NCBI GenBank assembly: GCA_002406055.1
Contig: DHMZ01000089.1
Location: 1-8,183 of the forward strand
Source: Spirochaetales bacterium UBA4629
GTDB lineage: Bacteria; Spirochaetota; Spirochaetia; Sphaerochaetales; Sphaerochaetaceae
Direction of reading: 5' to 3'
Length of the DNA stretch: 8,183 nucleotides
This document shows, piece after piece, positions 1 to 6,817 of the stretch; within the stretch, counting starts at the first letter, position 1, and each line of letters opens with the position of its first letter. The notes under the pieces are model-generated. The model was not told the origin of the DNA. It saw nothing but the letters and a program-made list of their open reading frames with translations, and ran no database searches. The translations under genes and the position numbers were made by a program.

Positions 1-2589
1 ATTATTTGAAACCAAGCATTCGATAGTAGCTTTTGTTGCTCCACTATAGAATCTTATATTTGAATAGATTTCATCTATGGCAATACACATTCGAGTTATC
101 GTCTTTACTGGCACATTCTTCTCTGTTAGCTTTTCTTCAACGAAAGCTAAGAGTTCTTCCATGTTCTCCTCTTTAGGATTAAGTGTAATTGAATCTTTAC
201 TAGATAAACGAAGAGACAGCATAGTCATATCATCAAACTGAGGAGCTTCCCCTACAAAGACATCAACATTCTCCTTTACAGCTCTACAAATTGCTTCAGC
301 ATTAGAAAAGCTACTCTTATTTAGACATTCTCTTAGCCTCTCATCTCCATATAGCTCGTTATTGCTATTTGTTGCTTCTGTTACACCATCTGTATATAAA
401 AAGATTTCATCTCCAGGAAGGAGCGAGAGTTCACCTATGCGGTATTTAATGCCTTCCATTCCCGCAAGGACGAATCCTGGCTTTGATTTAAAAAATTCAT
501 ATTCCCCACCCTTGTGCTTTACAAGTGGAGGATTGTGTCCTGCATTTGCGAATGTCACAATATTGGTTCTAAAGTCTAAAATTCCCATCCAACAAGTTAC
601 AAACATCTCTGCTTCATTGTTTTCACATAGGTCTCTATTAGCTTTTGTTAAGATAAGAGATACATCGCTTTCATTATCTGCATAGCTTTTAATAAGAGTT
701 TTAGCCTTCATCATAAACATAGCTGCAGATATTCCTTTTCCAGAAACATCAGCAATTAAGAATGCAAGCCTATTCTCATCTAACAGATAGAAGTCATAGA
801 AGTCGCCTCCAACTTCTTTGGCTGTATCCATTGTGGCGAATATGTCGAAATCTGTTCTGTTTGGATATGGAGGGAAAATGGTTGGCAGGGTTGAAAGCTG
901 TATTGTTCGAGCAAATTCCAACTCTTTGTCGATTCTTGCAGCAGCTTCTTTAATATAACCTTTAAGAGTCTTGACAGTAGAGTTGATGTCGTCAGAGAGA
1001 GAGACAAACTCTTTGTTTGTTCTTACATCTACAGACACATTCAAGTTTCCACCTGTGATTTCTTCAAGAGAAGAATTTATTTTTTGGATATTCTCCACAA
1101 CAAGTTTTTTGACAAGAAAATATATCAGTAAAAAAAGAACTGCAAAAACCATAATCATTATAAAGACTGTGGTATATAACGACATATTACGATCAAAGAC
1201 AACTTCAGTCATAGGTATTACTCCAATAATGTAGTAGCCTTCTGTGACGCTATACATTACCAAGGACCCAACACCATAAACAACCTGTTGAGAAATAGCC
1301 CACTCCTCGATGCCATCAATTTTAATACCTGTTACATCTATTGTTTCACCTTCATGTCCCTTCGAATCGCTAACAAGATTAAAGCTATTGCTAGAAATAA
1401 GCATAAAGCCAGCTTCTCCTATATGCCTATTTCTTGTCAGTCCTCTTACTCTTTCATTTATGTCTTTTTGGAAACGTTTTGAATTATATCCAACTTGAAC
1501 AAAACCTCCCTTAGAAAGAGTAACTGCTGCATATTTCATTTGAATTCCAGCTCTATGTGAGACTTTTTGGTATCGTTGAACAAGTTCATTTGTACCGTTT
1601 AGAAGTACTAGAAATTCTTTTGATTGTTCTCCACTTGACATATCGAAATCGTAGAAAATAAGTGTTGTACTCTCTACTATTATTCCATTTTCGTCAATTA
1701 TATTTATTTCTGATACATCATATTTATCGAGCAATGATAATAATGTGGCTCTATCCCAACTCTCTATTTTTTCTAGATCTTCCTTTATGGCTCTTGTAAG
1801 CTTGAGTAAGTTTTCATCTGAAGTATCATTTATATCATCTCTAACATCCTCAATGTAAAGCTTCAGCATCTCTTCTGCATCGCTATATGCAAGTCTTGTT
1901 TCAAGAACATAAATAAATAGAGATGATAAAACAAAAGCCAAAAGAACACAAACAAAGAGCCAACGAGAGAATGTCTCTGCAAGCTTTAATCTATCTTTAT
2001 TGCTCTTTTTCCTAATCCTTATGTCTCCGGAAAGAAAAGAAATAATCAGCATTGAGATAGCAACGCTAAAAGAATTTGTCAAAATCATTGGGAATACTAC
2101 CTTTTCAACAAGCAAAAATGAATCCTTAACATTTTGCATATTGAAGAGGAAGACAAAGAGCATATTAACAACTTCAATGACAAAAATAATGGCTGTTCCA
2201 TAAATCCAAGAAGGCCTTTTGTCATCGAACATCCATCTGCGTAACATTGCAGCAATGACTCCAGAGAGAATAGTTGTTAAGCTTGGACCAAGCGAAATAT
2301 ATGTCTCTTGAACAAAAAACCTATGTATTCCACCAATTAGCCCCGCTAATAGAGAGGCCTTTGGTCCAAAAACAAGCCCAGCAATTAATACTGAAGCATC
2401 TCTAGCACTAATAAGCGTTCCAAAGAGTGGTACGCTTAAAAGCGTGGAAACAACTGCAGCTAAGCCAAAGGCTAAACCACATATTATTTCTTTAATACTC
2501 TTCTTTAATTTTGTCTTATAAAAAGCAAAGAGCAAACAACTAACTATTGAAGGAATCAAAGTTAGGAATCCTAGTTGTGCATAAATCAT
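1..2589 (-). CDS. Membrane PP2C/SpoIIE (RsbU-type) phosphatase with LytS-like N-terminus, sensor, HAMP and C-terminal RsbW-like domain; 3' partial
   Basis: This is the last gene of the minus-strand operon. It is open from an ATG at 2589 to the window edge (863 codons, no stop), so its C-terminus is missing. Residues 1-190 are a multi-spanning membrane region matching 5TMR-LYT (LytS-type), with ARDASVLIAGLVFGPK at 63-78. A further membrane helix (about 209-228), an extracytoplasmic sensor region (about 231-468, perhaps Cache-like), a helix (about 469-494) and a HAMP-like segment (about 495-545) follow. The PP2C domain is at about 575-795 with metal-binding motifs GGDFYD (D596, D599), ADVSGKG (D614) and FDDMT (D786, D787). 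From about 800 an RsbW/SpoIIAB-like domain begins, with an intact N box (E840, N844); its G boxes lie outside the window. The expected role is to dephosphorylate a phospho-STAS protein, very likely the one encoded 20 bp upstream, and possibly also to phosphorylate it. Domain calls are solid for PP2C and less sure for the sensor. Confidence 0.93.
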   Translation of the reverse strand, partial: MIYAQLGFLTLIPSIVSCLLFAFYKTKLKKSIKEIICGLAFGLAAVVSTLLSVPLFGTLISARDASVLIAGLVFGPKASLLAGLIGGIHRFFVQETYISLGPSLTTILSGVIAAMLRRWMFDDKRPSWIYGTAIIFVIEVVNMLFVFLFNMQNVKDSFLLVEKVVFPMILTNSFSVAISMLIISFLSGDIRIRKKSNKDRLKLAETFSRWLFVCVLLAFVLSSLFIYVLETRLAYSDAEEMLKLYIEDVRDDINDTSDENLLKLTRAIKEDLEKIESWDRATLLSLLDKYDVSEINIIDENGIIVESTTLIFYDFDMSSGEQSKEFLVLLNGTNELVQRYQKVSHRAGIQMKYAAVTLSKGGFVQVGYNSKRFQKDINERVRGLTRNRHIGEAGFMLISSNSFNLVSDSKGHEGETIDVTGIKIDGIEEWAISQQVVYGVGSLVMYSVTEGYYIIGVIPMTEVVFDRNMSLYTTVFIMIMVFAVLFLLIYFLVKKLVVENIQKINSSLEEITGGNLNVSVDVRTNKEFVSLSDDINSTVKTLKGYIKEAAARIDKELEFARTIQLSTLPTIFPPYPNRTDFDIFATMDTAKEVGGDFYDFYLLDENRLAFLIADVSGKGISAAMFMMKAKTLIKSYADNESDVSLILTKANRDLCENNEAEMFVTCWMGILDFRTNIVTFANAGHNPPLVKHKGGEYEFFKSKPGFVLAGMEGIKYRIGELSLLPGDEIFLYTDGVTEATNSNNELYGDERLRECLNKSSFSNAEAICRAVKENVDVFVGEAPQFDDMTMLSLRLSSKDSITLNPKEENMEELLAFVEEKLTEKNVPVKTITRMCIAIDEIYSNIRFYSGATKATIECLVSNN

Positions 2590-2609
2590 ATAGTTCTCTA
2601 TTTTATTTG

Positions 2610-2906
2610 CTATTCAATAGTTAAAATATCAACAAAGCCTGTAACTGAGAAAACGTCCATGACAGTTTCATTAACATTTTTTATTATCATTGAACCTTGT
2701 TTATTCATGATTTTTTGCATGGCTAACAGAACTCTGAGCCCCGCAGAAGATATATATTCAAGCTTTGCAAAATCAAAAATAAGTTTTTTTACATTATTTA
2801 AGCTGAAGCGAATTTCTTCTTCTAAATGTGGAGCTGTAGTAGTATCGAGTCTACCTTCTAAGCTAACTAATAGCTCATCGTCGTTTTGCGTTTTTTTGAT
2901 TTCCAT
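2610..2906 (-). CDS. STAS-domain anti-sigma factor antagonist-like protein (RsbV/SpoIIAA type)
   Basis: This 98-residue protein is a single STAS domain, the usual length for RsbV/SpoIIAA. Residues 16-21 (LEGRLD) match the early STAS strand, and LEYISSAGLRVLL (49-61) matches the conserved phosphorylation loop; by alignment to SpoIIAA, S54 corresponds to the phosphorylated serine. In known partner switches an RsbW-type kinase phosphorylates this serine and a PP2C phosphatase removes the phosphate; only the unphosphorylated form binds the kinase. Here it sits between a type I binding lipoprotein and a PP2C phosphatase, and the upstream ABC ATPase carries an RsbW-like domain, so both classes of partner are encoded in the same operon. 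The start is supported by an AGAGG ribosome-binding site at 2913-2917, five bases before the ATG. The actual partner is inference. Confidence 0.95.
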   Translation of the reverse strand: MEIKKTQNDDELLVSLEGRLDTTTAPHLEEEIRFSLNNVKKLIFDFAKLEYISSAGLRVLLAMQKIMNKQGSMIIKNVNETVMDVFSVTGFVDILTIE

Positions 2907-2924
2907 TATTTACCTCTTTTTAAT

Positions 2925-4043
2925 TTATTTTCCAAGAAATTTAACTAGCCAAGTTGTTGACGGCATATAGCTTTTATCTGAGTAAGAATTGTCTACTACT
3001 TCACCAAGATTACTGATGGTGATATCACCTCTAGACATAACATCACTCTGTCTTACTATTACCGATGGAATCTCCATCCACATACCAGGATTATCGTAAT
3101 AGCAAGTAGAAGCTTTAATTGCATCATAATCATTTGCTATTTCAAGAGCTAAAACCCTTAAAGCAAATTCACCATTAAGACTCCAGTTTGTAGTTGCACA
3201 TGCTTTCCAGTTGAGTCCTTCTTGCATGTTTACAATATCTGAATTTGATATATCTACAGAAACAAGCGGAATTTTGCTTCCGCTCTCCTTAAGAGCTTGA
3301 TAAACTCCTTCAGCATAGTTGTCATAGCAACACCAAATTGCGTCTATCTCTCTATCTTTATATTTTTTGAGAGTCTCTTTTGTAACAACTCTCATTGATT
3401 CTACTGCATTCAAATGGTCTACTGGAGATATTGTTTCGACAGTATTTATCTTTCCTACAGTTTCATAGAGTTTATAGCCCACTTCTCTGCGGTCAAAGGC
3501 GGCAATGTAGTTAATCTCTTGTACCTTTAGAACATTTATTCTTTCTTTTGCTTCTGTTTTTTCTGGATATAACGAAAGAATTTCTTCAACTAGTATAGCT
3601 GCAAGACCCGAATCTTTCTGGAAGAGTTGAACAACACCATCGATTGTTCGAGTTTTTCCTTCGTCATCTTTGAAAACTGTGTCGAATGTAACAATCTTAA
3701 AATCAGGATATCTTTTTGTTATATCAGACAAGAAAGACCATGAATATGACTCTCCTCCATGAGATACAACAACTCCGCTATAGCCATCTTTTGCGCATCG
3801 TTTAATTGTGTCTTTCCATTCTTCATCGTTATCGTTGCAGAAAAAAACTTTTGCACTCATACCAAGCTTTTCTGCAGATTCTACAAAAGAAGATGCCCAA
3901 AGATCGAAAATCGGGGATGATTTCATATACATGATATAGGCAACTTTTTTACCCTCTGTAGGACTACTTATTGTTGCGCAAGATGTAAGAAATACAATTA
4001 TCAAGAAAGAACATAAAAGTACCTTAGCTATTTTCTTTTTCAT
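2925..4043 (-). CDS. Type I periplasmic binding lipoprotein (sugar/RbsB-like)
   Basis: This 372-residue exported lipoprotein starts with a basic, hydrophobic signal and a lipobox (FLTSC; C22 would be the lipidated cysteine). The rest reads as a type I periplasmic binding protein of the RbsB/Peripla_BP_4 kind: KKVAYIMY (32-39) is the first strand, a repeated strand-helix pattern follows with GVVVSHGGE and IVTFDT, and the second lobe has DAIWCCYDNYAEGVYQALKESG and then PLVSVDIS, typical of ribose/galactose-binding relatives. No sugar permease or ATPase lies beside it; the transporter in this operon is of the polar amino acid family. It may therefore present a ligand to the membrane phosphatase encoded two genes downstream, or be a second receptor for the transporter. 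AAAGGG at 4053-4058 is a good ribosome-binding site nine bases before the ATG. Its ligand cannot be read from the sequence. Confidence 0.88.
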   Translation of the reverse strand: MKKKIAKVLLCSFLIIVFLTSCATISSPTEGKKVAYIMYMKSSPIFDLWASSFVESAEKLGMSAKVFFCNDNDEEWKDTIKRCAKDGYSGVVVSHGGESYSWSFLSDITKRYPDFKIVTFDTVFKDDEGKTRTIDGVVQLFQKDSGLAAILVEEILSLYPEKTEAKERINVLKVQEINYIAAFDRREVGYKLYETVGKINTVETISPVDHLNAVESMRVVTKETLKKYKDREIDAIWCCYDNYAEGVYQALKESGSKIPLVSVDISNSDIVNMQEGLNWKACATTNWSLNGEFALRVLALEIANDYDAIKASTCYYDNPGMWMEIPSVIVRQSDVMSRGDITISNLGEVVDNSYSDKSYMPSTTWLVKFLGK

Positions 4044-4093
4044 TATATCTAGCCCTTTAAATTAAATTGAAATATTTTGAAATTTCTCTATCG

Positions 4094-4906
4094 TCATTGA
4101 TTGTTTTTCATGGCATCTTGGATTTTCTTCATATCGAAAGATTTTGTAACATACGATATTCCGTCCTTGTAATATGAAGACGTAACAAGAAGCTCTTCTC
4201 TCTCAGATGTATAGCCTTCAACATTGCCATACCAGAAAATTACATCTATTTTTTTACTCATGAGCGCAACAAGGCGAGAAGCTGCTTCAACTTGGACAAA
4301 TTTAAATGAAATACCATTTTTCTTAGCTATTTCATTCATTAATGCAACATTAAAGCCAGAAGGATTACCTTCAGGTGAAACATAGTCCATAGGAGGAAGA
4401 TCCCCTGTCACACCAACCACGTATGTCTCATCACTTTTCAGGTTACTATCTTCTAAAGAAACAGTATTAATTTCATTAATGTACGTATTAACTAGGTTAT
4501 CTAACGTTCCATCTTCCTTCAAAGCATTAATTGAGTTCTCTAATTTTTTATACAGTTGATCATCTGTTCTTCTTACAGCCATCCTAATCTCAGTTGGGAC
4601 ACCTTTCCCTCCAGGAGCAACAGAAAGCGAATCATCTTGCGCCTTTAAGTAATTAGCTACAGAAGTTGGGACTAGCAAATACTCAACATTTCCAATGTTT
4701 AAATCCAAGATCATAGAAGTTAAGTTTGTATATTCCTTCCATTCTCCAATAGCAGGATGCGGGAATATTTCAATATCAGATGGTTCTTGCCAATTCATGA
4801 TTCCGCATTCAATATCATCTGTTGTTGCTTTTTCTTTGGTAGCACCAGCAAAAACTAAAGAAAGAGATACAAATAAAACAAACAAAAAAGTAATAGCTCT
4901 TTTCAT
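4094..4906 (-). CDS. Polar amino acid-type ABC substrate-binding protein (SBP_bac_3), apparently circularly permuted
   Basis: This is a 270-residue secreted protein with a signal peptide of about 20 residues (ending LVFA, then GATKE) and no lipobox cysteine. It belongs to the type II binding protein family SBP_bac_3, but the segments are in an unusual order. Residues about 31-105 resemble the middle lobe (LDLNIGNVEYLLVPTSVANYL corresponds to the usual dLxxGxvDavvxdxpvaxyl). Residues 106-145 resemble the normal C-terminal segment (EIRMAVRRTDDQL and ALKEDGTLDNL). Residues 161-255 resemble the normal N-terminal lobe (VVGVTGDLPPMDYV, GFNVALMNEIAKKNG, KKIDVIFWYGN, TSERE with R236 at the place of the ligand-carboxylate arginine, then SYYKDGISYVTK). 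Total content equals one complete domain. It should feed the permease and ATPase encoded just upstream. A strong ribosome-binding site precedes the ATG. Family is sure; the permutation is read by eye. Confidence 0.9.
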   Translation of the reverse strand: MKRAITFLFVLFVSLSLVFAGATKEKATTDDIECGIMNWQEPSDIEIFPHPAIGEWKEYTNLTSMILDLNIGNVEYLLVPTSVANYLKAQDDSLSVAPGGKGVPTEIRMAVRRTDDQLYKKLENSINALKEDGTLDNLVNTYINEINTVSLEDSNLKSDETYVVGVTGDLPPMDYVSPEGNPSGFNVALMNEIAKKNGISFKFVQVEAASRLVALMSKKIDVIFWYGNVEGYTSEREELLVTSSYYKDGISYVTKSFDMKKIQDAMKNNQ

Positions 4907-4920
4907 CCCTAAATCTCCTA
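4907..4920 (-). promoter_or_regulatory. Ribosome-binding site overlapping the upstream stop codon
   Basis: On the minus strand the ATPase stop codon TAG (4918-4920) runs directly into AGGAG (4915-4919), eight bases before the ATG of the binding protein. The consensus-like site fixes that start and suggests tight translational coupling between ATPase and binding protein, with the binding protein translated strongly, as is common for importers. Confidence 0.8.
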
Positions 4921-6027
4921 AAGTATTTCTATTTCAAAATAGTTTTCCTTTTTCTCATCATCATAGTGATAGACAATATGCTTAGCTGTTTTCTTCAAAA
5001 TCGTTATCCCAAGATGTACCATTTCATCATCAAACAATTTATCAAATGGATTGTTTTTCTCTCCTTTTGATATCATTTTTATCAAAGAAGACTTTTCTTT
5101 TTCGTCAAATGAAAGCTCAAATAACATATCGACGGCTTCATCATTGATAGAATTGAGCATTTCATAAATAAGCTCTTCGCTACACAGTTGAAGGCGATAT
5201 GCTTTTTTATCGTCAATGCCATACCTTGAGGCAAAATCACGGATATTGCCTTGCAAGCGCATTAAATCGAAAGAAGAAGAGTCTATTTTGTACGAAAGAT
5301 ATTTTTTTCGCATAATAAAGTCTTTTGTCTTCTTTCTCTTTGGATTATCGAATATTTCCTCTGGTGTACCCTCTTCGTAAATGCCCTTTTCGTCTATATA
5401 AAGAACTCTAGTTGCAATTTCACGAGCAAATGACATTTCGTGAGTAACAATCACCATTGTCATGCCACTTTTAGCAAGAAGCCTAAGAGTTGCAAGAACT
5501 TCTCCAACCATTGTAGGATCCAATGCACTTGTAGGTTCATCAAAGAGCATTACTTCTGGTTCCATTATAAGAGAACGAACAATTGCTATGCGCTGCTTTT
5601 GTCCTCCAGATAAGACATCAGGCATTGAGTATTTTTTACTTTCTAATCCAACCATCTTTAGAAGTTTGTCTGCTTTTTCTTCTGCTTGCTCTTTATTCAT
5701 TTTTAGTAGCTTTATTGGAGCAAGTGTTATGTTCTCCAAAACAGAAAGATGAGAGAATAAATGAAAACCTTGGTGAACAAAACCAATACGCCGTCTAATA
5801 TTGTTTAAATCAGCTTTAGGTCGAGTTATCTCATCTTCTCCTATATAGATGGCACCCTTCTCTGGCTTTTCAAGTAAATCTATTGAACGAAGAAGAACGC
5901 TTTTTCCTCCTCCCGACTCTCCAATAATGACGACTCTTTCACCCTTTTCAATAGTTAGACTTACGTTTTTAAGGACCTCTAAAGAACCAAAAGACTTAGA
6001 TATGTTCTCGATTCGGATCATACTCAT
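4918..6027 (-). CDS. Polar amino acid ABC transporter ATPase (GlnQ/HisP type) fused to a C-terminal RsbW-like domain
   Basis: Residues 1-240 form a complete ABC ATPase of the polar amino acid importer family: Walker A GESGGGKS (36-43), Q-loop Q86, signature LSGGQ (139-143), Walker B VMLFDE (159-164), D-loop SALD (167-170) and H-loop H196. GlnQ/HisP proteins normally end near residue 240-257; this one has 369. The extra part (about 245-369) reads as an RsbW/SpoIIAB-like GHKL domain: [20 protein letters not shown] (267-286) resembles the N-box helix, and [21 protein letters not shown] (326-346) resembles the NPFDPL...GGLGLxLI region. The N-box asparagine appears replaced by E289, the G1 aspartate by S320 or K321, and the G2 glycines are partly lost, so this second nucleotide site is probably inactive. 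The gene overlaps the permease gene by four bases (ATGA). A second ATG (6021, residue 3) has AAGAG seven bases upstream and may be the true start. Confidence 0.93.
   Translation of the reverse strand: MSMIRIENISKSFGSLEVLKNVSLTIEKGERVVIIGESGGGKSVLLRSIDLLEKPEKGAIYIGEDEITRPKADLNNIRRRIGFVHQGFHLFSHLSVLENITLAPIKLLKMNKEQAEEKADKLLKMVGLESKKYSMPDVLSGGQKQRIAIVRSLIMEPEVMLFDEPTSALDPTMVGEVLATLRLLAKSGMTMVIVTHEMSFAREIATRVLYIDEKGIYEEGTPEEIFDNPKRKKTKDFIMRKKYLSYKIDSSSFDLMRLQGNIRDFASRYGIDDKKAYRLQLCSEELIYEMLNSINDEAVDMLFELSFDEKEKSSLIKMISKGEKNNPFDKLFDDEMVHLGITILKKTAKHIVYHYDDEKKENYFEIEIL
4921..5295 (-). other. C-terminal RsbW/SpoIIAB-like (GHKL) domain of the ABC ATPase
   Basis: This segment encodes residues 245-369 of the ABC ATPase. 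It lies after the normal end of the family and does not look like the accessory domains commonly attached to ABC ATPases (TOBE, CBS, NIL/ACT). The helical start with the glutamate pair E284-E285, the following strands, the NPFDKL stretch and the closing [16 protein letters not shown] strand follow the layout of RsbW-type kinases, where the end typically reads (D)xVxYxxxxxxNxLxLxK. Key ATP and magnesium positions look altered. The assignment is made by eye from motif order and would need a profile search; I consider it likely. Confidence 0.7.
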
Positions 6028-6695
6028 ACTCTTTTGTTCCTCGACGTTCTATCAATCAAAGCAAATATTCCATAGCACAGATATGAAAGTCCTAGATACA
6101 ACAAAAGCCCTACTAAAATCATAAAAAGAGGCTCAATTGTTCGACTTGATATATTATTAATTACTCTTGTAAGATCGCTAATAGTTACATAGCCAACTAC
6201 ACTCGTCCACTGGATTAAAGTAACAACTGTCGATTGGTATGTAGCTTTAGCAATTTTAGCTGTTTGAGGCAGTGTAATAAGAAAAAAAGCTTGGGATTTT
6301 GAAAAACCCAATGTTCTAGCAGCTTCTACTTGCATTTTATCTGTTGCTTCGATTGCTGAATTAAAACAAGCTGCAGAGTAAGCACTCATGTGCATGGAAA
6401 ATGTTATGATAGCAACAATTATGGGAGAAATAAAGCTTGAAGCAAATACTACATAATACATTAACATAAGTAGAAGTAGTACCGGACTTCCTCTAAGGAT
6501 GGAAATATATAGAGACGATATCTTTTTTATCAGCAAAAAACGACTTCTTTGCATTGCACAGATTCCAACACCGAGCATAGAACCAATAACAACTGAAAAA
6601 AAAGATATCTCAAGTGTGACACCAAGTCCCTTTAGCAGAGTTATATATGAATTACCGTTTATTAGGGTTTTGTAAATAACTTCCTTGAGCGCCAC
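6024..6695 (-). CDS. Polar amino acid ABC transporter permease (HisM/GlnP family)
   Basis: This 223-residue integral membrane protein of the inner membrane is the only permease in the window, so it probably works as a homodimer. Family signs are [16 protein letters not shown] (23-38), [16 protein letters not shown] (66-81) and the cytoplasmic EAA loop [20 protein letters not shown] (124-143), which docks onto the ATPase. Length is normal for the family. The start codon is GTG at 6695, chosen because AAGG lies about eleven bases upstream and the first helix needs this N-terminus; no in-frame ATG precedes it. The stop TGA overlaps the ATPase start in an ATGA arrangement, indicating translational coupling. 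It is the first gene of the importer/regulator operon. The substrate is likely a polar amino acid or related small molecule, which cannot be resolved further. Confidence 0.93.
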   Translation of the reverse strand: MALKEVIYKTLINGNSYITLLKGLGVTLEISFFSVVIGSMLGVGICAMQRSRFLLIKKISSLYISILRGSPVLLLLMLMYYVVFASSFISPIIVAIITFSMHMSAYSAACFNSAIEATDKMQVEAARTLGFSKSQAFFLITLPQTAKIAKATYQSTVVTLIQWTSVVGYVTISDLTRVINNISSRTIEPLFMILVGLLLYLGLSYLCYGIFALIDRTSRNKRV

Positions 6696-6710
6696 TTTAG
6701 TCTTACCTTA

Positions 6711-6739
6711 TTGATGAGGAATGATACCTCAATCATCAA
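6711..6739 (-). promoter_or_regulatory. Inverted repeat in the permease leader, beside the ribosome-binding site
   Basis: On the minus strand the arms read TTGATGATTGAGG and CCTCATCAA around a seven-base loop (TATCATT). They pair over nine bases with a four-base bulge in the first arm. The hairpin ends one base or so before the AAGG (6706-6709) that serves the GTG start. It could be a protein operator or an RNA hairpin affecting initiation. Confidence 0.45.
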
Positions 6740-6759
6740 CGGCTATATGGCATAATTTC

Positions 6760-6789
6760 GAAATTGGTCGTTTCTATCGAGAAATTGGT
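6760..6789. repeat. Direct repeat GAAATTGGT, two copies 21 bp apart
   Basis: GAAATTGGT occurs at 6760-6768 and again at 6781-6789. The 21-bp offset is two helical turns, so both copies face the same side of the DNA, as is usual for paired activator or repressor sites. The first copy overlaps the 12-bp palindrome at 6754-6765. In AT-rich DNA a chance repeat of this length is possible but not very likely within such a short gap. Confidence 0.45.
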
Positions 6790-6817
6790 ACTGATTTTTA
6801 AATTAACAAAGAGGTTT

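Larger units (their letters stand above)
6696..6817 (-). promoter_or_regulatory. Non-coding leader and probable control region of the importer operon
   Basis: This gap of 122 bp lies between the end of ung and the permease start, both on the minus strand. It is the largest gap ahead of the operon and the likely site of its promoter, although I cannot pick a convincing -35/-10 pair. It contains a 9-bp direct repeat (GAAATTGGT), a 12-bp palindrome (AATTTCGAAATT at 6754-6765) and an inverted repeat next to the ribosome-binding site. No T-run follows the inverted repeat on the minus strand, so it does not look like a terminator for ung. Confidence 0.5.

Noticed and set aside
362..1498. Several plus- and minus-strand open frames of 60-110 codons
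   Set aside because: All lie inside the continuous minus-strand phosphatase gene, which has PP2C, HAMP and sensor regions in one unbroken frame.
2575..2970. Plus-strand open frame of 131 codons
   Set aside because: It runs antisense over the STAS gene, which has a clear domain, a phosphorylation motif and a ribosome-binding site; the plus-strand translation has no recognisable domain.
4061..4090. Repeated TTGAAAT in the gap between the two binding protein genes
   Set aside because: Short A/T-rich repeats are expected by chance here, and they are not placed like an operator or promoter; the gap fits an ordinary intra-operon spacer.
5462..6124. Plus-strand open frames over the ABC ATPase and permease genes
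   Set aside because: They are antisense shadows of conserved ABC motifs and carry no domain of their own.
6711..6739. Inverted repeat read as the terminator of ung
   Set aside because: On the minus strand it is followed by TAAGGTAAGAC, with no T-run, and it lies next to the permease ribosome-binding site.
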